This document shows, one piece after another, positions 1-7,987 of a stretch of DNA of 45,491 nucleotides (position 1 is the first letter of the stretch; every line of letters begins with the position of its first letter). The position numbers and the translations under genes were made by a program. The DNA lies in assembly GCA_020627785.1 (NCBI GenBank), contig JAHDGF010000021.1, positions 25,889 through 71,379 on the forward strand, in the 5' to 3' direction. The DNA comes from Saprospiraceae bacterium. Its GTDB lineage: Bacteria; Bacteroidota; Bacteroidia; Chitinophagales; Saprospiraceae. The notes below the pieces were generated by a model. That model saw only the letters and a list, made by a program, of their open reading frames with translations. It did no database searches and was not told the origin of the DNA.

Positions 1-201
1 AAGAAAAGAACTGCAGCTAAAAAGACAACGGCTAAAAAAGCAGCTCCTAAGAAAAGAACTGCAGCTAAAAAGACAACAGCTAAAAAAGCAGCTCCTAAGA
101 AAAGAACTGCAGCTAAAAAGACAACGGCTAAGAAGACAGTAAAAAAAGCGGCTCCTAAAAAAAGAGCAACTGCTAAGAAAACTGTAAAAAAAGCAGCTCC
201 T
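1..201 (+). repeat. Tandem 48-base coding repeat in the H1-like gene
   Basis: A 16-codon unit begins at 1, 49 and 97. The first two copies differ at a single base (ACG versus ACA). The third copy is expanded to 20 codons, and a 15-codon variant follows at 157. Such repeats change copy number easily by slippage or unequal recombination, so length variation between strains is expected. Confidence 0.75.
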
Positions 202-282
202 AAAAAAAGAACTGCAGCCAAAAAGACAGTAAGTAAAGCAACTTCGAAAAGAAAGACTGCTTCAAAAAAAAAAAATAAGTAA
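1..282 (+). CDS. Histone H1-like lysine/alanine-rich protein, C-terminal part only
   Basis: Frame 1 is open from the window edge to a TAA at 280-282, giving 93 residues of almost pure Lys, Ala, Thr, Pro and Arg. The unit is about 16 residues (KKRTAAKKTTAKKAAP). It occurs twice exactly at 1-96, then in lengthened or shortened variants (near 97, 157 and 202). This is the composition of eukaryotic H1 tails and of bacterial H1-like proteins such as Hc1 and AlgP, which bind DNA through charge. The start and any folded N-terminal domain lie outside the window. A role in nucleoid compaction is inferred from composition alone. The next gene follows 46 bases later on the same strand. Confidence 0.75.
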   Translation, partial: KKRTAAKKTTAKKAAPKKRTAAKKTTAKKAAPKKRTAAKKTTAKKTVKKAAPKKRATAKKTVKKAAPKKRTAAKKTVSKATSKRKTASKKKNK

Positions 283-328
283 AGGCAAAATCTTAAGCAG
301 AAAGGTCATTAGTAGAAAACCGATTGCC

Positions 329-1396
329 ATGAAAATGGTGAAAGGTGAAATGAACCGAGCTCAGCTTTTTACTTCACTTTCAAAGAAAACAAAGGTTTCT
401 GTACCGAAAGTAGAAGCAATTTATTCCGAACTTGTTAAAACTAAGCTTACATCTAAGCAGTCTTTAAAAACTGCAAACGTAACACAGCAAGTAGCCGTAA
501 TAAAAGAAAAGGCCACTATAAAAAAAGTTCAGGTAATTAAAGAGGTTCCTGTCGTTGTTGAAAAGATTGTAATCAAGAACATAGTAAAGGAAGTACCTGT
601 TGAAGTTATCAAGACTGTACAAGTGATTAAGGAAGTACCTATTGAAGTTTTGACGGAAGTAACTAAAGAAGTAAAAGTTCCAGTCATCAAGATTAAAGAG
701 GTAGTTAAAAAGGTTCCTGTAATCAAAGAAAAGACTATTGTTAAAAAGGTTCCTGTGATTCAGAAAGTTGTTGATCAGAAAGCCATAGACAAATGGAAAG
801 CAAAGTATGAAAAGCTTGAACTCGAACATAAAGAGTTAAAGACTAAATATGCTGCTAAGCCAAAGACAATAGAAGTAATCAAGGAAGTTCCTGTAGAGAT
901 TATCAAGGAAGTTGAAGTTGTTAAGCAAATTGATTTTGCATCTTTAGCTAAAATGATGAAGGGAATGAAGCAAGTTGAAGTATCCAAAACAGTTGTTGGA
1001 GAAAAAACGACCAGAGGAACAGAAACAGTTGTTGAAAGAAGAGAAGTTAAGCCTGGAACTAGAACTAAGGTAACTGGAAAAGCTACTAAGGTCACAGGAA
1101 AAACTTCAAGTACAACAACTTCTACAGTAAGTAAATTAAAAGGTTCGAAGGACGATTTAACTAAAATAGAAGGAATCGGTCCTAAGATTCAAGAGTTACT
1201 CAATAAAGGTGGTATCTCTACTTTCAAGAAATTATCAACCGCTAAGATTTCAACTTTAAAAGAGATTTTAAAGAATGCAGGTCCTAGGTTTACAATGCAT
1301 GATCCAGGTTCATGGCCAGAACAGTCTTCATTGGCTGCGGCAGGAAAGTGGGACAAGCTTAAAAAACTTCAGGATGAGCTAATGGGCGGTAAGTGA
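329..1396 (+). CDS. Valine/lysine-repeat coiled-coil protein with C-terminal helix-hairpin-helix domain
   Basis: A 355-residue protein without signal peptide. Residues about 8-45 form a basic helical N-terminus. Residues about 60-150 and 180-205 are short repeats of the form VIKEVPVEV, probably beta-rich or extended, separated by a charged helical stretch. Residues about 275-350 form a compact domain with the HhH signature IEGIGPKIQELL, followed by a GPRF...DPGSWPEQ segment and a basic tail. This HhH domain type occurs at the C-terminus of several Bacteroidota proteins, including extended ribosomal L21 proteins, and is expected to bind nucleic acid. Starts at 335 and 350 are possible. Its position after a histone-like gene suggests a nucleoid or DNA-scaffold role, which is inference. 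Confidence 0.7.
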   Translation: MKMVKGEMNRAQLFTSLSKKTKVSVPKVEAIYSELVKTKLTSKQSLKTANVTQQVAVIKEKATIKKVQVIKEVPVVVEKIVIKNIVKEVPVEVIKTVQVIKEVPIEVLTEVTKEVKVPVIKIKEVVKKVPVIKEKTIVKKVPVIQKVVDQKAIDKWKAKYEKLELEHKELKTKYAAKPKTIEVIKEVPVEIIKEVEVVKQIDFASLAKMMKGMKQVEVSKTVVGEKTTRGTETVVERREVKPGTRTKVTGKATKVTGKTSSTTTSTVSKLKGSKDDLTKIEGIGPKIQELLNKGGISTFKKLSTAKISTLKEILKNAGPRFTMHDPGSWPEQSSLAAAGKWDKLKKLQDELMGGK

Positions 1397-1414
1397 TAAA
1401 AATCGTAATAGGAG

Positions 1415-1450
1415 AGGGTCATTCGATTTAGGTTGGGTGGCCTTTTTTTT
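1415..1450 (+). terminator. Probable intrinsic terminator after the HhH gene
   Basis: AGGGTCA at 1415-1421 can pair with TGGCCT at 1438-1443 (one bulge, one G-U pair), followed directly by a run of eight T. The stem is short, so strength is uncertain. Confidence 0.45.
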
Positions 1451-1511
1451 ATGCCATAAATCGTAGGATTGGTATAATAATCTAATGCTCAGTTGTTATC
1501 CTCTTCTACTT

Positions 1512-3113
1512 TTATTGCACCTGCTCTTCATCGTTCATCTCACTACTGAAATAAAACTTAATAGCAGGGTGGTTTTCTCTCGCCGATTGAAGCATCCATC
1601 TAGATTCCGCTAGAAATACGAGATTGCCTTCTATATCTTTGGCAATATTTCCTTTCCGCCTAGAAACAAAATCTTTCATTTCTGTTGCATCTTCTGCATC
1701 AATCCAACATGCACGATGGATATTTAAAGGATCATAAAGGCATTTTGCGCCATATTCATGTTCCAGCCTATATTGGATTACATCAAATTGCAGAGCCCCT
1801 ACCGTTCCAACAATCTTTCGCCCCGTATCCTCTTTTATGAAAAGTTGGGCAACACCTTCTTCCATCAATTGTCTAATTCCTTTATTCAATTGTTTGGTTT
1901 TCATTGGATCACCATTTTCAATGTACCTAAATTGCTCTGGTGAAAAACTTGGAATTCCCTTAAAGTGTAATTTTTCTCCTTCTGTTAATCCATCACCAAT
2001 TTTAAAATTACCGGTATCGTATAAGCCCACAATATCTCCAGGGTAAGACTCGTCTACGATCGTTTTCTTTGAGGCCATAAACGCGGTAGGATTTGAAAAC
2101 TTGATCTTTTTGTTCTGTCTTACATGTAGGTAGTTAGTATTTCGTTTAAAAATACCGCTACATACCCTCAAAAAGGCGATTCTGTCTCTGTGTTTCGGAT
2201 CCATATTGGCATGAATCTTAAAAATAAAACCACTAAATACAGGCTCTGAAGCCTCTACAGTTCTTTCCTCAGTAATTCTGGCTAATGGACCAGGAGCAAT
2301 ATCTACAAAACAATCCAGCAACTCTTTTACCCCAAAATTATTCACTGCACTGCCAAAGAAAACTGGGTTTAATTGGCCATCTAAATAAGCTTGGCGATCA
2401 AAGGGTGGATAAACTTCTTCGATCATCTGTACTTCATCTCGTAATTCCCCAGCTAGCCTTTCCCCAACTTTTTCTTCTAATATTGGATCACTTAGATCTT
2501 CTATTTCAATGACATCTTCACTCGCTTGCTTACTATGAGGCATAAACAAGACTAATTTTTTCTCATATAAATTATAAACTCCCTTAAAATCAGAACCCAT
2601 TCCGACAGGCCAGGATAAAGGAATGGCTTTCATTTTTAATTTTTGCTCCACTTCATCCAATAGATCAAATCCATCTTTTCCTTCTCTATCTAGCTTGTTT
2701 ATAAACACAATCATTGGTGTATTTCGTGTTTTACATACACCTACAAGCTTTTCTGTCTGCTCCTCTACACCTTTTGCCACATCTATGACAACAATAGCAC
2801 TGTCTACCGCTGTGAGGGTTCGATAAGTATCCTCTGCAAAATCTTTGTGACCAGGAGTATCTAGTATGTTGATTTGCTTTTCACGGTAGTTAAAAGCCAT
2901 CACAGATGTTGCTACAGAAATTCCACGTTGTTTTTCAATTTCCATGAAATCTGAAGTCGCATGTTTCTTGATTTTATTGGATTTAACAGCTCCAGCGACC
3001 TGAATTGCACCTCCAAAAAGCAGCAATTTTTCAGTTAGGGTTGTTTTTCCAGCATCCGGATGGCTGATGATGCCAAAGGTTTTTCTTTTTTCTATTTCTT
3101 GTAGTAAACTCAT
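1512..3113 (-). CDS. prfC: Peptide chain release factor 3 (RF3)
   Basis: A 533-residue translational GTPase, close to the usual length of RF3 (about 529). G1 is [14 protein letters not shown] at residues 17-30, G3 is [16 protein letters not shown], and G4 is [11 protein letters not shown]. The [21 protein letters not shown] segment is the RF3 switch I region. RF3 uses GTP to remove RF1/RF2 from the ribosome after peptide release. The C-terminal half, with the [17 protein letters not shown] stretch, is also typical. The gene stands alone, convergent with the HhH gene and divergent from the small lipoprotein gene. Confidence 0.96.
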   Translation of the reverse strand: MSLLQEIEKRKTFGIISHPDAGKTTLTEKLLLFGGAIQVAGAVKSNKIKKHATSDFMEIEKQRGISVATSVMAFNYREKQINILDTPGHKDFAEDTYRTLTAVDSAIVVIDVAKGVEEQTEKLVGVCKTRNTPMIVFINKLDREGKDGFDLLDEVEQKLKMKAIPLSWPVGMGSDFKGVYNLYEKKLVLFMPHSKQASEDVIEIEDLSDPILEEKVGERLAGELRDEVQMIEEVYPPFDRQAYLDGQLNPVFFGSAVNNFGVKELLDCFVDIAPGPLARITEERTVEASEPVFSGFIFKIHANMDPKHRDRIAFLRVCSGIFKRNTNYLHVRQNKKIKFSNPTAFMASKKTIVDESYPGDIVGLYDTGNFKIGDGLTEGEKLHFKGIPSFSPEQFRYIENGDPMKTKQLNKGIRQLMEEGVAQLFIKEDTGRKIVGTVGALQFDVIQYRLEHEYGAKCLYDPLNIHRACWIDAEDATEMKDFVSRRKGNIAKDIEGNLVFLAESRWMLQSARENHPAIKFYFSSEMNDEEQVQ

Positions 3114-3223
3114 ATTCTAGGGCAACAAAAGTAAAATATCTACTTCCATAATCTGCAGAAGAGTAACCAAATTTTCATTTTTTAGCTTACTCACTAACAA
3201 AAGAAATACTAATTTAGACTAGG

Positions 3224-3787
3224 ATGAGCAAGATCTATTTAATATTATCATTAATCATCACCGCTTGCCCTCAGAGCATCGATAATAATGAAATGAAAAC
3301 CTTAGAAAAATACCTAGTGGATATTCCACGATTTGAAAATGCACGTATCAGCGAGCAAGAAAAGTTTGAATTCAAGAATTATAAGACTTTTTATGTTTAT
3401 CCTGAAAATACACCTCCAATAGGTCGGGCCATATTTATGGTAAAAGATAATCAAGTGTTCCCTACCCATAAACGAGAATTCTTTCCAAACCTTATCAAGG
3501 ATTTACATGATTCTGGTGACTTAGAAGATTGCGACATCATCAAATTTTCAGAGCTATTTCTGAAAATTGGTCAACAGAAGGATGCAAAAATCATCGATAC
3601 AGAACAGATGGCTCACAGATATCGGAAGAATTTTGAAAATAGAAATTGGACAAAACCGCGAGACACTATGACTACTGATGCTCGTAGGTTCCAATTCTGG
3701 GCCATGGATTTCTCGAGGAATAAACCATATTATTACAATATTCTCATTGATAACAATGGGAAACTGGAGGTAAAAGAGTTTAATTAG
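3224..3787 (+). CDS. Putative lipoprotein of unknown function, 187 aa
   Basis: The N-terminus MSKIYLILSLIITAC looks like a short lipoprotein signal with Cys15 as the lipidated residue. The rest is a soluble, charged domain ending in FSRNKPYYYNILIDNNGKLEV, which suggests a beta-rich fold. I recognise no family. The start is 110 bases upstream-divergent from prfC. There is no evident operon partner, because the following gene starts 128 bases later behind its own promoter-like sequence. Confidence 0.6.
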   Translation: MSKIYLILSLIITACPQSIDNNEMKTLEKYLVDIPRFENARISEQEKFEFKNYKTFYVYPENTPPIGRAIFMVKDNQVFPTHKREFFPNLIKDLHDSGDLEDCDIIKFSELFLKIGQQKDAKIIDTEQMAHRYRKNFENRNWTKPRDTMTTDARRFQFWAMDFSRNKPYYYNILIDNNGKLEVKEFN

Positions 3788-3865
3788 GGCTATGTTGTCC
3801 ATTTTTCTAGATAAGTAGTACTTAAGGGGTGTTTTGGAATTAGACTGGAAACAGTAGGCTACTGC

Positions 3866-3896
3866 TTTTATTTTAGCCTAGTTTACGGTAATTTTG
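3866..3896 (+). promoter_or_regulatory. Bacteroidota-type promoter upstream of the metallopeptidase gene
   Basis: TAATTTTG at 3889-3896 fits the Bacteroidota -7 consensus TAnnTTTG exactly. A weak TTTT at 3866-3869 sits 19 bases upstream in the -33 position. The start codon is at 3915, leaving a short leader. Confidence 0.35.
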
Positions 3897-3914
3897 ATGT
3901 AATTCAAGAGTAGT

Positions 3915-5291
3915 ATGGCGGAATTTATATCTCTGTTAGGTGTAGCGTCTGAGCACGTAGAAAAGGCCAAGAGCCTTATCGTAAAGCTGGGAGGCAATAC
4001 AAATTATTATGCTGGTGAAGGTCACGATCACATCGCAACCGATGGCTCTGTCACATTTGGCAGACCCGGGCTTCGTGGTGATGCCCAAAGAATAAATCTT
4101 GAAATCAGAGAACTCGAGATCTCCCAATTACCTCTTGTCTCGGAACGCAACGATCTCATAAATAATTACATTCAAGCTTCGATGGATGGTTTAGTAACTG
4201 AAGAGGTTACAGCAGAGACCGTTAGAATCCTTACAGAAATAGATTCGAAAATTGCAAGCATTGATGATCAGATTGAAAACGAAAAGATCAACCTTGAATC
4301 TGAGTTTCAAAACATATATGAATCAAAGTTAGAAGAGCTAGAAAGTAATTTCGAGTCCATACCTCCATTTGAGTCTGACTTGCGAGAGTCTATACTTGAA
4401 GAAATAGAACTGAGAGAATCTTTATTCAATTCTGGGGTTACTGAACCATATATGCAAGATGTACTTCTCGGTATGTCCAGAAATGAAAGTGAAGGCATCA
4501 GAAATTCAGTAGATAGAATTGTTGAAGGTGATGTAAACATGTACACCTTTACGGAATTAGAAGTGCCGTTGGGTGAAGCAATAGCCTTTGATCGTAACTT
4601 TGATCCGACATCTCAAGTAGCACTTTTTGTACCTCCTGAAGATCGAATTTTAATTACCAGCAGAAATGCCGGTGGCTTTTACGTGGGGAATGGAAATATA
4701 TTGATGAGAGATGATCAAGGTACTGTGGTGATGGTTCATGAAGTGAATCACGCCCTAAATGCAGACAACAATGACATTTTCTTAGATGGACAGACAGGAG
4801 ATGCCAGAAGAGCTATTACCTCATTCACAACAGAAGTCAGAGCCTATGATGTGGATAATAGGTACTTTGATGAAATGGAAACTACAGTAGCAGCTTTGGC
4901 AGCTTCTACAACCTTAGCTGATTACAAAAAAATTATCCTAGGAGAATTGGGTTATGATCCTGAAAACCTTGTTGGAAATCAAATCCATTTAGCGGATCAA
5001 ATTGATAATATTATTGCAGATCTCCCAGAAGATTTAGCTGATATAACTCCTGATCAAGAACGTCAGATTGAGAGTCTTTTTATCTCTGATTTAATTCTTG
5101 TAAGAAGTGATCTCTATGAAGAGGCAGCTGATCAATACGAAAACAATGAAGAGGTTCGAGACATATTGAATGAAATTATGTCTGATGGTCCAGGTGGTAA
5201 CTTTGATAATTCTGACCCTAATCCTCCCGAGCCAGAACCGGCTGAAGAAGAACCACTATCTTGGTGGGAAAGAATTTTTGGTGGCGGTTAG
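3915..5291 (+). CDS. Leaderless HExxH metallopeptidase candidate, possible secreted effector
   Basis: A 458-residue acidic protein with no signal peptide or membrane segment. Residues about 60-170 are predicted coiled coil with many Glu, Ile and Leu. The zinc-peptidase motif HEVNH is at residues 275-279, and a TEVRAY segment places Glu307 about 28 residues later. That is the spacing expected for a gluzincin third ligand and resembles M91/NleD-like effectors. The tail is Pro/Glu-rich and ends in SWWERIFGGG. No family is recognised over the full length. Lack of a leader with a protease fold could mean a cytosolic enzyme, or an effector delivered by a contractile injection system or type VI system. 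That is inference, since no such genes are in the window. Confidence 0.6.
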   Translation: MAEFISLLGVASEHVEKAKSLIVKLGGNTNYYAGEGHDHIATDGSVTFGRPGLRGDAQRINLEIRELEISQLPLVSERNDLINNYIQASMDGLVTEEVTAETVRILTEIDSKIASIDDQIENEKINLESEFQNIYESKLEELESNFESIPPFESDLRESILEEIELRESLFNSGVTEPYMQDVLLGMSRNESEGIRNSVDRIVEGDVNMYTFTELEVPLGEAIAFDRNFDPTSQVALFVPPEDRILITSRNAGGFYVGNGNILMRDDQGTVVMVHEVNHALNADNNDIFLDGQTGDARRAITSFTTEVRAYDVDNRYFDEMETTVAALAASTTLADYKKIILGELGYDPENLVGNQIHLADQIDNIIADLPEDLADITPDQERQIESLFISDLILVRSDLYEEAADQYENNEEVRDILNEIMSDGPGGNFDNSDPNPPEPEPAEEEPLSWWERIFGGG

Positions 5292-5340
5292 AATTCTTTG
5301 CCTATTTTCGCTTACGCAAATTTTTAGCAGCGAATTCTAA
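5288..5340. repeat. Nested inverted repeat between two peptidase genes
   Basis: TTAGAATTC at 5288-5296 and GAATTCTAA at 5332-5340 are perfect 9-base arms. Inside, TTTGC at 5297-5301 can pair with GCAAA at 5316-5320. The left arm overlaps the stop codon of the upstream gene and the right arm ends four bases before the next start. It could be an mRNA hairpin affecting the downstream start. There is no adjoining T-run typical of a terminator. Confidence 0.4.
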
Positions 5341-5343
5341 ACC

Positions 5344-5964
5344 ATGTTTTCCTTACTTTACCATTTTCTAAAATTTATTCTACTAATCACCTTGCCTTTT
5401 ATTCTATTAGTCAGGGGAAGTATGCTCGTGATGGAAGAAAAAGGACTTTCGGCATATCCAGCTTTAGTCGTTGGTGCTGGAATGACAGCCTTGGTTCTTT
5501 TCGTCTATTTTAGTTTCTTTTACGGTCGTATGGCTGGTAGGTTTGGATCTTTTGATACCGTCAAAAGACGTGCTTGGATGGCCTTCTTAATTGTAGGCAT
5601 TTATCTCTTTCATGGCATTTTCTTTTTCTCAGCAGAAAATGCCAAAACCACCAGAGTATCTCAAGAATTCAAGGAACTTCATCCCATACTCCGATTAGGA
5701 ATTAGTACACTTGTTCATTTTGATAAAAAATTGATCGTCACAGATGCCGAGAGAAAAAGTGCTGATTATGCCTCAATGGGGTTATCTGAAAATAAAAATT
5801 CGAAACATTACAAACAAAAAGATGGTTATGTCCACGCGGTCGATCTGCGAACTTTAAATCGAAGTGAATTGAGAAACCAATTTTTAAATTTCTATTTTAA
5901 AACCATGGGATTTAAAACCCTCAGGCATGGAGGAACTGCAGATCATTTGCATGTTTCCTTGTGA
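5344..5964 (+). CDS. Membrane-anchored M15-like peptidase domain protein
   Basis: A 206-residue protein. The N-terminal half contains three predicted membrane segments (about residues 5-25, 37-60 and 80-98). The C-terminal half carries SKHYKQKDGYVHAVDLRT and ends with TADHLHVSL. This arrangement of His, a following HAVDL and a terminal HxH matches the zinc-ligand pattern of M15 D-Ala-D-Ala carboxypeptidases, often linked to peptidoglycan trimming. The domain is short, so activity is not certain. It follows the HExxH gene by 52 bases on the same strand and may be co-transcribed with it. Confidence 0.6.
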   Translation: MFSLLYHFLKFILLITLPFILLVRGSMLVMEEKGLSAYPALVVGAGMTALVLFVYFSFFYGRMAGRFGSFDTVKRRAWMAFLIVGIYLFHGIFFFSAENAKTTRVSQEFKELHPILRLGISTLVHFDKKLIVTDAERKSADYASMGLSENKNSKHYKQKDGYVHAVDLRTLNRSELRNQFLNFYFKTMGFKTLRHGGTADHLHVSL

Positions 5965-5970
5965 AGGTTT

Positions 5971-7461
5971 TTACATCCACTCCTTTTGTGAGATTTCAAT
6001 CTTATAAGTTAGATAGTCCTGAAGATATTCTGCTTCCGATAATTTAATATAAGGTATCCCTCTTGATCCACTTGCTGTGTGTACAATGAAATCAGCTAAA
6101 TCCTTTCTGTATTGAAATGGAGTTTGTTTTATCTCTGTTGATTGTATTTTGTAGTGCATGGTCATCCATCGACTATGCCCAAAAACACCGCCGCGAACAA
6201 AAAGCCCTTGATCATTTAATCCGAAATATGTTTTCTTGAATTTCTTTTTCCGTTGGATAATAAAACCAATATAAAATATAACCAAAAAGGCTAGGGTAGG
6301 ATATGCCTGTTGAATGATCATGAAAACAATCAAAGGAATTATAATGATACTCATAATTAAGATTGGTCTCCATAAAAAATGAGAACTTACACCATAATAC
6401 TCAACAGAATCTTCATCTCGTTCTGGAAACAATAATTCTTTTACCTTCTCAATATCCGTTGTATTGACGCCTGGAACTACAATGGACTTTTTTGTGCTTA
6501 ATTGTGCACTGCTTGCTTGCTTCAATTGTAAATCATGGAAACCTAGCCAGCGTTGTATCATGTTTTGCTTCCATGACAGAATCTGAATTTTTGTATCTAA
6601 AGCTGCCACCTCTTTTCGGTTAAATAACCCATTGATAACCTTAAATCCATTGTAGCTTCTTAGGAGTCGTAAGTCAAAATATCTTAAAAATATCCGACCA
6701 ACGGATATCATCATTGAAATCAGAATAAATAAAATAGTCAGTCCACCAATGAGAAAAATTGATCCTAAAATTCTATTGTAGTATTCATCACCTACCTCGC
6801 TGAAATCATAGCCTGCCTCTTGAATGTTATCAACAAACCAAAAGATGGCAAATAATATTACAAAACCAGATCGGATGTGGTTTTCTGTTAGTCCAATCTT
6901 AAGTAGTATGGGGAAATCAATTTTATATATTAGTTGCGTGTCTTGATTTTTAAGTTCAATTGCTTCCTCCTCTGTTGGTGCAGCTGTTACCTTTTGTGAT
7001 AAAATGAAATCTCGAAGGGCCTCCGCTTCTTCTTTCTGTAAGGCTTGCATTTTTATTTCCGACTGAGTCGAACCAGCAGTTTCAATCTTCAATCCTACCA
7101 CATTAAAAAACTGGTGAATTAAATTTTGTTCGAAATCTATGGTCTGTATTCGATCAAATGGTATTTGCGTAAGCGCATGATTTAAAACTCCCTTTTTAAT
7201 CATCAATTGATTACCCTCAATCCAGAAGTAATATCGGAAGTAAGCAATGATTCCGAAAACTCCCGTTAACAGAGTAAGACCAAAAATAAACATCGTAAAC
7301 CCATCTGGATTTTTGAAGCTAAGATCTCCGGTGAAAAGTGCAATAAGTAAGAAGGGCCAAAATCGAGAAATAACGTTTCTAAACCTATTATAAATGATGA
7401 GGTAGATGGCCGCTTGAGATTGCCGTTTGGGAATTGAAAAATCTAAATCATTCTTCTTCAT
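5971..7461 (-). CDS. YdbT-like PH-domain membrane protein
   Basis: A 496-residue protein with paired hydrophobic segments near residues 30-75, 195-260 and 360-400. After each pair comes a bacterial PH-like (bPH2, formerly DUF304) domain with the motif of a short hydrophobic strand then IPFDRIQTIDFEQ, LDTKIQILSWKQ or MHYKIQSTEIKQ. Three bPH2 repeats plus about six membrane spans is the layout of Bacillus YdbT. It overlaps the end of the upstream ydbS-like gene by 14 bases. YdbS/YdbT have been linked in Bacillus to tolerance of antimicrobial peptides. The role here is unknown. Confidence 0.8.
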   Translation of the reverse strand: MKKNDLDFSIPKRQSQAAIYLIIYNRFRNVISRFWPFLLIALFTGDLSFKNPDGFTMFIFGLTLLTGVFGIIAYFRYYFWIEGNQLMIKKGVLNHALTQIPFDRIQTIDFEQNLIHQFFNVVGLKIETAGSTQSEIKMQALQKEEAEALRDFILSQKVTAAPTEEEAIELKNQDTQLIYKIDFPILLKIGLTENHIRSGFVILFAIFWFVDNIQEAGYDFSEVGDEYYNRILGSIFLIGGLTILFILISMMISVGRIFLRYFDLRLLRSYNGFKVINGLFNRKEVAALDTKIQILSWKQNMIQRWLGFHDLQLKQASSAQLSTKKSIVVPGVNTTDIEKVKELLFPERDEDSVEYYGVSSHFLWRPILIMSIIIIPLIVFMIIQQAYPTLAFLVIFYIGFIIQRKKKFKKTYFGLNDQGLFVRGGVFGHSRWMTMHYKIQSTEIKQTPFQYRKDLADFIVHTASGSRGIPYIKLSEAEYLQDYLTYKIEISQKEWM

Positions 7462-7987
7462 AACTCACTTTACCTGTGGTTATTTCAGAAATAATAAAAT
7501 CTTTCAATTGATTGGCCTTAATAAAACTTAATCCAGGAATGGTTAAATCACTCCCTGATCCTCCAGCAGTAAATACCCTAAGCTTTCCCAAATTAAACAT
7601 CCGATCAATAGGACCTTGGCTCACTTCACTGTGTTGTATTCGTTTGAATGGAATAACCGTTTTAGATTTCCACAGCCATCCAGTTTGAAAAAAGATGTCT
7701 TGTTGTCTTACAGCAAAGGCTTTATTTTTGAAACCAAAATGAATGGATAAAAAACTAAAGATTAAAAGTGTGAAGAACAAAACCGCTGCTGCAACTTGAA
7801 TAAAGTATGGCAGCTCATCTTTGACTGAAAAGTAAATGCTAAGAGCAACAGTACCTGTTATGGCAAAGAAAATGGTGTTGCCTATATAAAGGACGGAACG
7901 ATAGGAATTTTCTAATGGTTCAAACTCTAAATCACTGACTGAGTTTAGGTCAGCAGAAAATATCTGAGGGTTATTGAACGGATTCAT
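7448..7987 (-). CDS. YdbS-like PH-domain membrane protein
   Basis: A 179-residue protein with two membrane helices (about residues 32-52 and 62-86), followed by one bPH2 domain with the signature VIPFKRIQHSEVSQGPIDRMFNLGKLRVFTAG. That is the usual form of YdbS. Its start codon lies 17 bases inside the 3' end of mfd and its own end overlaps the ydbT-like gene. The three genes are therefore translationally linked. Confidence 0.85.
   Translation of the reverse strand: MNPFNNPQIFSADLNSVSDLEFEPLENSYRSVLYIGNTIFFAITGTVALSIYFSVKDELPYFIQVAAAVLFFTLLIFSFLSIHFGFKNKAFAVRQQDIFFQTGWLWKSKTVIPFKRIQHSEVSQGPIDRMFNLGKLRVFTAGGSGSDLTIPGLSFIKANQLKDFIISEITTGKVSYEEE

Noticed and set aside
464..829. Antisense open frame rich in Phe, Tyr and Asn opposite the valine/lysine-repeat gene
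   Set aside because: Its composition is the mirror of a repetitive basic coding sequence, and it has no domain features.
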